Source: Oreohelix idahoensis (taxonomy: Eukaryota; Mollusca; Gastropoda; Stylommatophora; Oreohelicidae). From it: a stretch of DNA of 64,000 nucleotides. The translations under genes and the position numbers were made by a program. The stretch is from contig JAMPIV010009928.1 of the NCBI GenBank assembly GCA_024509875.1, positions 898,001-962,000 of the forward strand. Direction: 5' to 3'. Positions 29,939 through 41,159 of this stretch are shown piece by piece (positions within the stretch are counted from its first letter, which is position 1; every line of letters starts with the position of its first letter). The notes below the pieces were generated by a model. The model made no database searches. It saw only the letters and a list, made by a program, of their open reading frames with translations, and was not told the DNA's origin.

Positions 29939-32900
29939 AATTATGTTGCATGATGTTAGAAAGACTTAAATTGCATGCTGACGAAAAGATCAGAGAAGAA
30001 CAAGCGGGTTTCAGGCCGAAACGATCATGTATTGATCAAATATTCACACTAAGAACACTTATAGAAGACTCAGTGGAAATGCAATCGCCACTTATTATCA
30101 CCTTCGTCGATTTTCAAAAAGCCTTTGATAGTCTACACCGCCCATCATTGTGGAAGATACTTACAATCTATGGTTTTCCAACAAAATATGTGAATATAAT
30201 CAAAGCGCTATATGACAATGCAAGATGTTGTGTTAGAACAAATAAAGGGAATACAGAATGGTTTACAGTAGAAACAGGGGTGAAACAAGGCTGTATTATG
30301 TCACCACTACTTTTTGGAATAGCTATTGATTGGGTTATGAGAAACTATACCCACAATGAACAATTAGGTATAAAATGGACAATTCCTGGGGGACCTGGAT
30401 TTCGCAGATGATTTAGCATTCTTAAGTTCAACACAGAGACAATCCCAAGAAGCAGTAAATAATTTGTGTCATCTCTCGGTTAAAATAGGTCTCCAAATAA
30501 ATGCCTCTAAAACTAAAGTTATGAACTTTTCTAACGAGACCTTTGATATCATCTTGAATGGGGAAAAACTACAGAAAGTTGAAAGTTTCAATTATTTAGG
30601 CAGTAAAATGACTCAGGATGGTGACACAACAAGAGAAATCCATACTAGAATTGCTTTGGCAGCTAGCGCCTTCAATAGATTATCTAACATTTGGAAATTA
30701 CGATCACTGAATATACATACCAAGCTTCGTCTGTTTAATTCAAATGTTATCTCAGTGTTAACATACGGCTGTGAGAGTTGGAAAATAACAAAATCATTGG
30801 AGAACAAGCTGAATACATTCGAGAACAAATGTCTTAGAAAACTCATGAACATCAGTTGGAAAGAATTCAAGACTAATCGACAAATAAGAGAAGACTCTAG
30901 GCAGAAATATGTCTCCAACTATATAAGGAAAATCAATTTGCCAAAAGCCAGGAAAAGACATTGACTGATGATATAGACCAGAATTTCAAACACCATTTCA
31001 ACAATATATAAGGAAAGCAGCAAATCATGCTTAGGATTCCAGGAAAGGAAGAAGCAAGACTGGATAACACCAGAAACACTAAACACCATAAAGATGAGAA
31101 AGGAAATGAAAAGAAAGAAAACAGAAGCGAAGTCCCCCAGGTTAAAGCAACTATATATTGAACAGTACAGTCAACTGGACAGGGAAGTTAAACGCCAAAC
31201 CCGAGCCAACAAAAGGAATTTCCTAGACGATCTTGCATAACAGGCAGAAGAGGCAGCACTGAGAAATGAACAAAGCACAGTATACAAAATAACTAAATTC
31301 ATCAGCAGAAAACAAGGTGCAAACAATATTACATTAGTAAGAGATAAGCAAGGAAATCTCATCAAGACAGCAGAGGGACAGGAAACAAGATGGGCAGAGC
31401 ACTTCAGAGAAACTCTGAACAAGGAAATACCAGAGACACAATTGAATGTTCCTGAGGCTGAAAACGATCTAGATGTAAATACAGACATTCCACGAAAAGA
31501 AGAAATCATCACAGCAATCAAAGGGTTAAAGAACGGTAAAGCTCCGGGCCATGATAACTTAAATGCAGAGCTATTTAAGACAGACCCTGAGCTAGCAGCA
31601 GAACTATTAGAACCACTATTTGCACAAGTGTGGAAAACGGGGACAACACCATCAGAGTGGAACAAAGGAATAATTGTCAAATTGCCCAAGAAGGGAGATC
31701 TTTCAGACTGCAATAATTGGAGAGGAATCACTCTTCTCTCAGTTCCCAGCAAAATACTAGGCAGGATAAATTATACAGAGAATTTCAAAGTCAGTAGACT
31801 ACAAACTGAGGAAAGAACAAGCAGGATTTAGAAAGAACAGAAGATGTGTAGACCATATATTCACTCTCAGGAACATTATAGAGCAGTGCTCAGAATGGCA
31901 AAGACAGCTTTACATCAATTTTGTTGATTTTGAAAAGGCTTTTGACAGCATACATAGGGACAGTTTATGGAAAATACTGAGGGCTTATGGAATTCCAAGC
32001 TGCATAGTGTCAAACATAAAAAGCCTCTATGCCAACTTTATGTGTAGTGTTGGGCAGAGCAACCTAACCTTCGAGGTGAAGACAGGAGTACGACAGGGAT
32101 GCCCCTTATCAACCACTATTTTTAACAGTCATAGACTGGGTGATGCGCCAGACAACAGAGGGCAGTCCAAGAGGAATAAGATGGACTACATTTTCAACAT
32201 TGGAAGATCTGGAATATGCAGATGACATTGCACTGCTGGCACATTCACATCAACACATCCAGGAAAAAACGGATAGACTTAATAAATTTAGCCAGCAGGT
32301 GGGCTTGAACATCAATTTAAAGAAGTCTGAGGTCATGATGCTCAATGTGAGCAACCCTGAGCCCATATCAGTAAGGAATCAGCAACTGGTACAGACAGAT
32401 ACCTTCACATACCTAGGAAGCATAGTAACACCAGACGGTGGGGCAGGCAAAGACATCAACATCAGAATGAATAAGGCAAGAACAGCCTTCTTTAGCCTAA
32501 ATAACATCTGGAAGTCCTCCCAATACAGCACAAGCACAAAATTAAGATTATACCAGAGTTGCGTGCTTTCTGTGCTTCTCTATGGTGCGGAATGCTGGAG
32601 AGTCACAGAGAAGGAAATGTCAAAATTGTCCTCTTTTCACACAACATGCCTAAGAAAAATTCACAGAATCTTTTGGCCGAATACCATCACCAACCAAGAT
32701 CTGCTTACTCGCAGCAAGCAAGAGGACATGCATACCATCATAGCTGGCAGACACTGGAGCTGGATTGGTCATGTCCTCAGAAGAGACCCCGATGCCATCA
32801 CAAGAACAGCTATGCTTTGGACCCCTGAAGGAAAGCGAAAGAGAGGCCGACCAAAAACAACTTGGCGGAGGACTGTGGAGGCTGAGATGCAAAGAATGAA

Positions 32901-33320
32901 CCAGAGTTGGGGCACTGTACGAAGGATGGCCACCGACCGTGCAAAGTGGAATCAATCTGTTGTTGCCCTACAAGACGCCACTAGGCGTGATGGCCACTGA
33001 CTGCTTTGACGGTCGGTGGTTAAGGATCGAAGAAGAAGAAGATATAAGGAAAAGACGATGGTCATATATCGGTCATGTCCTACGAATGCAAAACAACAGA
33101 ATACCACTACAGGCGCTCACTTGGGTTCCTGAGGGTAAGAGGAAAAAAGGAAGACCAAAAGAAACACTCAGAAGAACAATAATAAGAGAAGGAAGAACGT
33201 TGGGCCTAAATAATGTGCAAGAGCTAAGAGGAGTGGCGTCACAACGAACAACCTGGAGAGCACTGGTTTCTGCCTTATGCGCCGTGTTTGGCGCTTAAAG
33301 AATTTATTATTTATTATTAT
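29939..33320 (+). mobile_element. LINE B (RTE-like), 5'-truncated, carrying LINE A copy 2
   Basis: Flanked by a perfect 14-base duplication TACACTGTCAAAGT (29,925-29,938 and 33,321-33,334). Encodes EEQAGFRPKRSCIDQIFTLR, TFVDFQKAFDSLHRPSLWKI (motif A), VETGVKQGCIMSPLLFG (motif B), a frameshift at ~30,400 beside DLDFADDLAFL (motif C), then NYLGSKMTQDGDTTREI. After the nested LINE A it resumes with RKRRWSYIGHVLRMQNNRI and ends in VFGA, a stop and a (TTATT)n tail. Confidence 0.95.
30933..33041 (+). mobile_element. LINE A, copy 2, nested in LINE B
   Basis: 12-base duplication ATATAAGGAAAA (30,921-30,932 and 33,042-33,053). Starts mid-element (QFAKSQEKTLTDDI-equivalent), so 5'-truncated. Contains GLKNGKAPGHDNLNAELFKT, the motif A region near 31,920, TGVRQGCPLS, EYADDIALLAHSHQ and the complete tail RGRPKTTWRRTVEAEMQRMN, ending GATCGAAGAAGAAGAAG. 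Several frameshifts. This is the best-preserved LINE A C-terminus in the window. Confidence 0.95.
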
Positions 33321-33334
33321 TACACTGTCAAAGT

Positions 33335-33570
33335 GCAAGGTCTGTTGCAGTGGGCTGCTCAAAGAGACATCATCCGTGTCAATCAAGGCCTTCTAAACCG
33401 CTTACATGGTGACATGGTGAGATTTGAAAGATGAAAGAATGAAAAGAAAGAATTGTGTGTAGGTCTGATGAGATATGCTTTGCCAAAACATGACCTGAGT
33501 GTCTAGACTTGATGAAAGAACATACCAAAAGTGATGAAAAAAATGCAGGAAAAATGATGCATTAAGGAAG
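33335..33570. other. intron sequence with a LINE G tail piece
   Basis: 33,420-33,490 (AGAATTGTGTGTAGGTCTGA) is the reverse match of 28,838-28,905. The remaining bases show no feature. Confidence 0.5.
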
Positions 33571-35812
33571 CATACAACTATCATCATCATCTCAACCCGT
33601 AACCCGTCATGGGTCGTAGGGGTGCCATGGTGGAAGCATCAGCAGACAGGGTCCTCCACTGCTCTCTATCCTCAGCAATGCGTACAAGTGTGGAAAAACC
33701 GTGTCCTGCCCATTCTTTGATGTTATCAGCCCAGGATTTTCTTTGCCTTCCTCTTCTCCATTTACCTTCGACTGTTCCCTGGAGGATCATTTTTGAAAGG
33801 GAGTCATGACGAGTTACATGCCCAAACCAGGCAAGCTTTCGACGTTTCACTACTGACAAAAGTGGTTCTTGGTGGCCTGCATAGGTGTTTATCTTCTCTC
33901 TAACATAGACATTTGTTTTGTGCTCTTTATAGCAAATGCGCAAAATTCTTCTATAACATTTATGCTCGAAAGCCTGAATCCTTCGCTCCGTATCTGCAGT
34001 GAGTGTCCAGCTCTCACACCCATATAAGAGAATAGATAATACAAGTGATTTGTATAATTTGATCTTCACAGGAAAACTGATGTTACTTTTCCAGATCACA
34101 TTCAGCCTTGTCATGGCAGCTGAGGCCATCTCAAGTCTTGTCTTGATTTCTTTACTTGATCTCCCATCACTACATATAGTGGACCCGAGATATTTAAAGG
34201 TGTTAACTTCTTCTAACGTTTGCCCATTTAACATAATGTTGGTCGGAACATGTTTCATATGGCTATTCACCAATATCTTGCTTTTTTCTATATTAATTTC
34301 CATCCCATATGTTCTTGTTACTTTCTCCAGTCTAGAGGTAAGGTCTTGAAGTTCTGATTCTGTTCCAGCTATCAGATCGATATCATCAGCAAAACATAGA
34401 TTGCAAAGAGGTCGGCCTCCAATTGATATGGTTGTTTTATAATCATAAAGAGCCTCCTGCATAATATGTTCTAGATATATATTAAAGAGCACTGGGGACA
34501 GGATACATCCCTGGCGAACTCCTACAGTTGTTTTGAAAAATTCTCCAATGTCATTGCTTGCAAAAACAGCACTGCTTGCGTCCTTGTATAGTGTTGAATT
34601 TTCTCATTATTTGCCATAAGCCTTCATGCCAGACTCGATCGAAGGCTTTTGTGAAATCGATGAAGTTATGGTATAAATCGTGTTGGTGCTGGAGATGTTT
34701 TTCGATCAGTAATCTAATATTGAAGATTTGTTCTGAGGTACTTCTTTTTGGTCTAAAGCCAGCCTGTTCCTCAGACAAGATTTCTTCTGATTTCTGTTTT
34801 ATTCTGTTCAAAAGTATCCTTAACATCACTTTACTTGGATGACTAATAAGGCTAATGGTTCTGTAGTTCTTGCACATTTTTAGATTTCCTTTCTTTGGAA
34901 GCGATATTATTAATGACTGCGTCCACTCTTTTGGCCATTTTTTTGTACTCCATATCTTCTGGCAAATTGTTGTCATGATTTTTACTATATCTGGTCCTCC
35001 ATATTTCAAGAGCTCTGCTGGGATATTATCCACACCCGGTGACTTCCCTCCTTTCAGCGAACATATAGCCTCTTCAACTTCTTCCCGTAATATTGCTGCA
35101 TTTCCGAGTTCCCTGTTTTCGCACTTAATGTTGTTTAATATGCTATAGTCAGTGTCGAGTTTACAGTTATATAATTCTTTACAATATTCTGTCCACCTTC
35201 TCATTACAGCTGTTTTTTCATTGAGCAGAGCCCTATTGCTATCTTCTATGACAGTTACCCTGGGCTGTTGGGGTTTTGATAGTCTTCTTAATGTGTCAAA
35301 AGCTGCCTTGCTGTTACCTTTTATTAGCCCCGTATTAATGGACTCACACTGATCAGCTACCCATTTTTCTTTGGCCTGTTTCATTTTCTTTCTAATATTT
35401 TTATTCACCATACTGTATTGCCATGCTGCTTCAGGAACCTCTTTCTTAACCTTTTTCATTTCCCGCCGTGTATCACATAACTTCAGAATGTCATCTGTAA
35501 CCCATGGTTTGTTTATTTTCTTTCTTTTACCAAGTATTTCTGTTGCTGATTCAATGAGCACGTCTTTCATGTTCTCTGTGATTGAGTTGATATCATCCTC
35601 CAGAAAGTTGAGAGCTGCAAATTTTCCTCCAACAGTTCCCTCAAAGATTCCCGCGATTTCTGGATCTTTCAGTTTGTCTAAATTGAATCTTAACTGAGAA
35701 CATCTGTTTTGATTATAGTTCTTTTTGAGTTTAAGCTTGAGCGTCATCAATACCATGTCGTGATCACTACCAATGTCGGCGCCAGGAAAAGTCCTAGTCT
35801 TGGCTTTATTAA

Positions 35813-35951
35813 CTCTTACTATACGGGAGCTAAAACCGCGTTTTTATGCGCTAGTTTAGCTATCGTTACCGTCGCGCGCCACTTGAACTGGCGAGCCGTA
35901 AAATTGGTACTAAACCCGCGCCACTTCACGGGGCTTGCCGGATACTAAGAG
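35813..35951. mobile_element. TTAA-flanked MITE P, copy 2, inside LINE D
   Basis: 139 bases, TTAA on both sides (35,809-35,812 and 35,952-35,955). Terminal repeats CTCTTACTATACGG and, inverted, CTCTTAGTATCCGG. It is GC-richer than its surroundings. LINE D coding reads straight across one TTAA copy if the insert is ignored (SSIN joins NKAKTRTFPGADI), so the insertion point is exact. Confidence 0.9.
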
Positions 35952-36862
35952 TTAATACTGGACTTGAATCTTTTGGATACAAGAATAAAATCAATTTGGC
36001 CATGTATCTCAGTTTTCGGGGCATGCCACGTTGTTCTTCTTGATAACTTATGAGGAAATAGTGTATTTGCAAGGGTTAGTTTATAGTTGCTGGCAAATTC
36101 TAGTAACCTTAGTCCTCGATCGTTGGTTTCTCCTGTCCCAAATTTCCCCACTGTGCCAGCCCACTGACCGTATGCATCTGGCCCTATTTTAGCATTCCAA
36201 TCATCTAACACGATGAGAAGATCTTTCTTTGGAATTTTCTTAATTGTCTCATCCAGATTTTCATAAAATGTATCAATTGCCTCATCCTCATAGTCAGTAG
36301 TGGGGGCATATACCTGTATGATGGAGATGTTCTTTGGATGTGCTGCAATACGTATGGTGATAAGCCTGCTATTTATTGGGGTGCAGCTGATGACAGAGTT
36401 CAATCTATCTTTATGTACAATAAAACCTACTCCATGCTGATGTTTGGACTCATCTCCACTAAACCAAATTTTGTGACCATCATCCGTTATTGTTTCTCCT
36501 AATCCTGTCCATCTGACTTCTGCTAGGCCCAGGATGTCCCATGAGTATCTAACAAGTTCATGTGTTAGTTCTCTGACTTTTCCACACGCATATAGCGTGC
36601 GTACATTCCAAGTTCCAACAACAAAACTTTCTCTAGGAAGTTTCAAGACAGGTGTTTGTACCCCATTCACTGACTTATCACTCTCAAGGGGCAATGAGAG
36701 CGCGGTCGTTGTTAAGGGGAGGAGCTACACTGAAATGCTATTTTCGTTATTAATTGCTGGATTTCAATGAAAATGCACAGACTTAACCTATATCAATACT
36801 AGATACGAAAAATGAAGAGTTTTATGGCACTGCACTACTGGTTGCCATAGAAACGGCGGCCA

Positions 36863-37988
36863 TATTGGATTCTATTGTTCTTTTTCAATTTGCTAAGGCT
36901 TTTTTATTTATTAAGCTATGAATACCAAATATGAACACAACGTTTATCATTATATTTTAAAACTTTTCGATTGGTGGATTTTTGATAACTTTAATACAAA
37001 AAAAGTTGTAGGACTTTGAATATAGTGTCTAAAAAAAGTAACAAATTTTGATAAATTTTACATTACTTTTTGCAATAAATCAAAAGTTTGATCAGATACT
37101 CAAAATCCAGCAATATGAAAGTTTTAGAAGATTATGGGCAACATATGTGCCAATTTTTATGTCAATTAACACATAAGTGTGGAAGTTTTAAGGAAATTAG
37201 GATGAGAAAATTAGATTTTGAGAAAATCGCATTTTTCTCCATAAATAGACTACAATTAAATAAGTCTGTAATATTGCCCCTGAAAAATTGCTTACTTGTC
37301 ATTTAGAACATACTGGTAGCATAGCCAGCTTCCTCTGCAGCTTCCTATCTGGCTTTCTGTTGAAATTTGTGCCTAATTTCCTTCCTTGTCTTAGCGCAGT
37401 TTTCTGCCGTTTTAGAGCTGAGCAATATTGGATTCTTTGTTCTATTTCAATTTGCTAAAGCTTTTTTATTTATTAAGCTATGAATACCAAATATGAACCC
37501 AATGTTTATCAATATATGTTAAAACTTTTCCAGTGATGGATTTTTGATAACTTTAATACAAAAAAAAGTTGTAGGACTTTGAAAATAGCGTCTAAAATAG
37601 CAACAAATTTTACTAAATTTTACATTACTTTTGTCAATTAACCAAAAGTTTGATCAGATACTTAAAATCCATCATATAAACAATTTTAAAAGATTATGGG
37701 CAATATATGTGCCAATTCTTATGTCAATTAATATGTAAATGTGGAAGTTATAAGAAAATTAGTATGAGAATAATGATATCTTTTAAATCACATTTTTTGT
37801 TATAATTAGAATATAAATAAATAAGTATGTAATACTGCAGCAAAATAAAATAACTTACTAGTCATGCAGAACATACCGGCAGCATATCCAGCTTCCTCTG
37901 CAGTTTCTTGTGTGGCTTTCTGTTGAGATTTGTGCTAAATGTCCTTCATTTTCTTAGTGCAGTTTTCTGCCATTTTAGAGCTGAGCAC
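36863..37988. repeat. 563-base tandem duplication in transposon K copy 2
   Basis: Unit 1 begins TATTGGATTCTATTGTTC at 36,863, unit 2 begins TATTGGATTCTTTGTTC at 37,426. The GAGCTGAGC landmark recurs at 37,415 and 37,978, also 563 apart. Units differ at many positions and by small indels that largely cancel. Each contains the last ~40 codons of the transposase-like product. Confidence 0.92.
37303..37425 (-). pseudogene. duplicated 3' end of the transposase-like gene of transposon K
   Basis: Minus strand: LSSKTAENCAKTRKEIRHKF, a stop, then EAAEEAGYATSMF and a stop. It parallels 37,866-37,990 and shows that the duplication copied only the C-terminal coding end. Confidence 0.6.
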
Positions 37989-38255
37989 CAGACGTTTAAC
38001 GTTTTCTTGCTCCTGCCAGTCGACAAGCCTCTTTTTCACTGTTCAGCCCCAGGACTTTCTTGAAAAATATAGCAGCCTCAGGTCCTTGATTAAATTCAGC
38101 AATATTAGGGCCATATGGTTTAATTGCTATGATCTGATTGAATGCTTTGCTATCACAATCACTTTACACGGTGTAGCAAAATTTCTGTGGCGTCAGAGAA
38201 CAGCTTCACAAATCACTACCTGCCTCAGCTTCCATGACACTTGAACTTCCTAGAA
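37866..38255 (-). pseudogene. 3' exon of a transposase-like gene in transposon K copy 2
   Basis: After a possible acceptor (CCTCTTTCTAG near 38,255), the minus strand reads with shifts KPYGPNIAEFNQGPEAAIFF, KKVLGLNSEKEACRLAGARK, a frameshift, then RLVLSSKMAENCTKKMKDI, a stop, and KATQETAEEAGYAAGMF. The order 'EFN.GP.AA..F....G', a basic helix and a final 'GYAAGMF' recalls the C-terminal end of large uncharacterised metazoan transposases; this is recognition from memory, not a search. Clearly inactive. Confidence 0.5.
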
Positions 38256-38464
38256 AGAGGCAAATGTTTACATTAGTAAAATTTCAAATAAAGATGTAAA
38301 CAAACATTAATAAACTGTGCCTTAAAGTACAATGGAAGCAAAACAATACATGTAAGTAATGAAATATGTTTCTAAACTTGATATTTATGGAGATCAAAAT
38401 AAATTACATGAATGTCTATGCTTAGGTAAGGGGAAACATAAAGTAAGTTTCAAAAGTAAATACC

Positions 38465-38590
38465 TTCAAAATGTATATGACAGCCTTGCTTCACTTTCCA
38501 CTTGATGAAGTTTCCAGTCTTTCTTCTGGTACCAAGAACCAGCTGTTGCACATGTCTGGCAGGCATTTTTTAAATAACACATAAGCATCT
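38465..38590 (-). pseudogene. candidate internal exon of the transposon K gene
   Basis: Preceded by a TGACATGTCACAG acceptor and followed by TTTTGAAG|GTATTTAC. Reads MLMCYLKNACQTCATAGSWY, then QKKDWKLHQVESEARLSYTF and a stop just before the donor. The CxxC pair and good splice sites make it worth noting, but the product is unknown. Confidence 0.3.
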
Positions 38591-38784
38591 GTGACATGTC
38601 AATAAAAATACACAAGAAACAAACATTAAATTGAGGAAACAAATATGCACTATGCTTACAAGAATCATGATAATGTACTGAATTATGAGAAGTCACCCTT
38701 TATTCTGTAAACTCAGGAAAACGTGATGATTTTTAATTGACTGTCTACTACTCGTAATAGCTAGTTCATGTAACTCCCTGGTGG

Positions 38785-38965
38785 TTGAATTGAAGCACAG
38801 TGGGCCGCCTTCTTTGATGTCATTCCAGTAAGTAGCCAACGTCGTAAGGTTTAGGGTTAGGTTAAGATTCTTAAACCTGGTTGAAATGAGTCACTGTGGG
38901 CTGTCTTCTTAGATGTCACCCCAGTAAGTCGCCAACGTCATTAGGGTTAGGTTTAGGATACATTT
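38785..38965. repeat. two ~96-base direct repeats with TTAGGG-like tracts
   Basis: CACAGTGGGCCGCCTTCTTT at 38,796 and CACTGTGGGCTGTCTTCTTA at 38,892 start two units that each end in a GTTAGGGTTAGG-type tract. Located inside transposon K copy 2. The telomere-like words are only two or three units long. Confidence 0.7.
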
Positions 38966-39208
38966 ACGTAACCATTAGCCCTTTTTACTGCATCTCTGAA
39001 TTCTAATTTAAGGAACTATCGTACAGACGGTCCTGTCTGCTTCATTTAAACCACTAAGCCTAACCCTTACTCCTGTTTATTGCGTCTCTAAATTCTTGTC
39101 AAAGGCCACATCGAACAAACGGTCCGCTGTGCTTTATTTCAACCTTCCTTGCCTGAGTACTAATGTCCCAGTTTTTACCATTATATCGTCACAATAAGTA
39201 CGTTTTAC

Positions 39209-39294
39209 CTGCAGTGTAGGATAAGTCTTGCTTCCATCTCTAACTCTGGCCTATTCCAGTTGGAGGTAACGAGAGCATCTCGTTTTTTAGGCAT
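39209..39294 (-). pseudogene. candidate first exon of the transposon K gene
   Basis: ATG at 39,294-39,292, then PKKRDALVTSNWNRPELEME and ARLILHC, ending at a good donor CTGCAG|GTAAAA. It lies near the right end of the element, where the 5' end of a minus-strand transposase gene would be expected. Function not recognised. Confidence 0.35.
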
Positions 39295-40157
39295 TGTCAC
39301 ATCAATAACAAATCAAAACTGAGATTCCGTAAACACGCGGCCATATTGTCGTTGCCGGTCACGTGAACGCGCACAGCCAATTAAAAATTTAGAATCGAGG
39401 GGAAACCCTAAATGTTGACTGTGAAATTATAAATTTCCTATCTGGCATTTGGAATCCCGAAATAAGTGACCTGCTTACAGTAAAGTGTAGATTTGGACGA
39501 ATCCAACGATGCATAATATGTAGGGGTGTAAACTTGGTTGCTATGAAAGAAACTAGGTCTAAATTAGACATATTTTGTCGAGTTTGAGAAAATCTGTCCG
39601 TACCATACCTTTTTCAAAGTCAAAATACATATTGTTAGAATGCATTTTGACATTTAATTCTGTTATATTTAGATTCGGGAGATGCTAAAGTATCAGAAAA
39701 TGGACTAATCCCAAATTCTTAATTTTTTTCGATTTCAACCGAGAAATGCCTGGCGCTCCTCCCCTTAATCCGGGCCTCGGCCGATCCGGCATATTATTAC
39801 TGAGTTGACTTTCCATCATAGCATTTCAGTGAGCAAGAGGTTTGCTTGGCGGTGCCTGTCTCCTCTCCAAGTATCCTTGCAGGTACATACAAAAATGTAC
39901 CTGGAGCAATCTGGTTTTAAGGCGCCAGACACTCGCCTTTCGCCCATTCTCCTGTTAGTATTAAACGGTGCTGCCACGAGAAGGCCAGGAGTTGGACTTT
40001 TGTTGTCAGAGGCTTTGTGTTACGCACGCCTTAGGAGCATTTGGTCAGATATTGAGAGCTCGTCCTCAATTCCACTCCTGGCTATGACAACAATTGGCAC
40101 CATACAACTATGGAATATTTAAAAAAAATTCATATCCAAATGCAGAATCGACAAAGC

Positions 40158-40169
40158 ACGCACGCACAT

Positions 40170-40202
<33 letters not shown>
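40158..40202. repeat. (CA)n(TA)n microsatellite
   Basis: GCACGCACATACACACACAC continuing into ATATATATATATA. It adjoins the 5' end of a retroelement fragment. Confidence 0.9.
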
Positions 40203-40990
40203 AAGAATGGTCAGCAAAAACTGCAATAAAAAATGAAGAAGGAGCAATATATACAAAGGTAAAGAATGGACAGGAAATGCATATCTTGAAGGCCATTTCA
40301 ACATTTTTAAACAACTTTAAAACTGAGGCAGAAGTACTAAAAATAGCTGAAATATCCATCATGGGAAACAGTGAAAATGCTATAGCCAAAATAGTGTTCC
40401 TCACAAATTCCTTGTCCTCTACAACTGCCCTAAATATCCACACACACAAAAACAACAAAAAAACAATGAATTAGAAAGCATCTCATAAGCCCTGATGGAG
40501 CCCAGCTACACATTTAACAAAGTTAAAAAAAAGGGTGGATTCCTGTGCACTGCAAGATATTTGGAAATGAAAAGGCAGATAAACTTGCCAAAGAAGGAGA
40601 AAGTAAAATTAAACTGAGGCCAGGGTGTAATATAAAGAGATACAAGCAATAATAAAAGCTTCAGAGAAAAATTACACAGAGAACACAGAGAGGCCAATGT
40701 AACAGAGACATATCACTCCATGTCAAGAACAGATCAGGTGCTAATTTTCAGACTGAGAACCAGTCACTGCAGACTCAAATACCATCAGTTCAACAAACTA
40801 AAGATTGGATTAAGAGATGTCTCCACGTGGGGAAAACAAGCAAACATTAGAACATGTCCTCTAAAAATTATGACTTCATTAGTGGAGCACATTGACAGCA
40901 TCCCCCTTGATGGAAAAACGCTGTAGCAATAAGGAGCCAGCAACAGACCTCCAACTTTATGAGAGAAACACATCTAGTTATGTGAGAGTA
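40203..40990 (+). mobile_element. RNase-H LINE fragment (related to LINE E), decayed
   Basis: Open for ~90 codons as an RNase H-like stretch (EWSAKTAIKNEEGAIYTKVK, NFKTEAEVLKIAEISIM with the middle Glu, VFLTNSLSSTTAL where Asp is changed to Asn), then a frame-broken WIPVHCKIFGNEKADKLAKE block and RLRTSHCRLKYHQFNKLKIG. The order matches the end of LINE E (60,560-61,320). No RT part. Confidence 0.75.
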
Positions 40991-41159
40991 AAAAAAAGAA
41001 AAAGAAGAAGACGTTTCTGGACTTCTCATATCATCTTATCAAATCCACAGAAGAATTGTTACAAAAAAAAAAAAGCAGAAATTTAATGGATCAAACTAAA
41101 AGCTTTAAAATTGCAAATGTTCTCTATTGAATCCTCTCAGAATTAAAAAAAAATATTAC

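Larger units (their letters stand above)
36716..39764. mobile_element. TTAA-flanked DNA transposon K, copy 2, inside LINE D leader
   Basis: TTAA at 36,712-36,715 and 39,765-39,768; perfect 10-base terminal repeats GGGGAGGAGC / GCTCCTCCCC. Ends homologous to copy 1 (17,956-20,256). 3,049 bases long, with a 563-base internal tandem duplication and decayed minus-strand transposase-like exons. LINE D leader sequence lies on both sides. Kolobok-type placement is inferred from TTAA targeting, G-rich ends and size. Confidence 0.88.
33582..40100 (-). mobile_element. LINE D (RTE-like), near full length, with two TTAA elements inside
   Basis: Flanked by the 11-base duplication CATACAACTAT (33,571-33,581 and 40,101-40,111). 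On the minus strand: 5' leader 40,100-39,769; ATG at 36,694; endonuclease (FVVGTWNVRTL, LGLAEVRWTG, GQIDFILVSKRF; the GADIGSDHDM motif after the first inserted element). RT from ~35,750: KGGKSPGVDNIPAELLKYGG, FIDFTKAFDRVWHEGLW (motif A), a frame break near 34,555, TTVGVRQGCILSPVLFNIYL (B), CFADDIDLIAGTE (C), KYLGSTICSDGRSSKE, and the tail KLAWFGHVTRHDSLSKM to GYGLR stop. The 3' tail is (GAT)n. Without inserts it is about 3.3 kb, the size of complete RTE elements. Confidence 0.95.

Noticed and set aside
36720..36770. Short frame beginning in LINE D and entering transposon K
   Set aside because: It runs across an insertion border and has no domain.
38860..38965. Interstitial telomere
   Set aside because: Only two or three TTAGGG-like words with mismatches; explained better as part of the local direct repeat.
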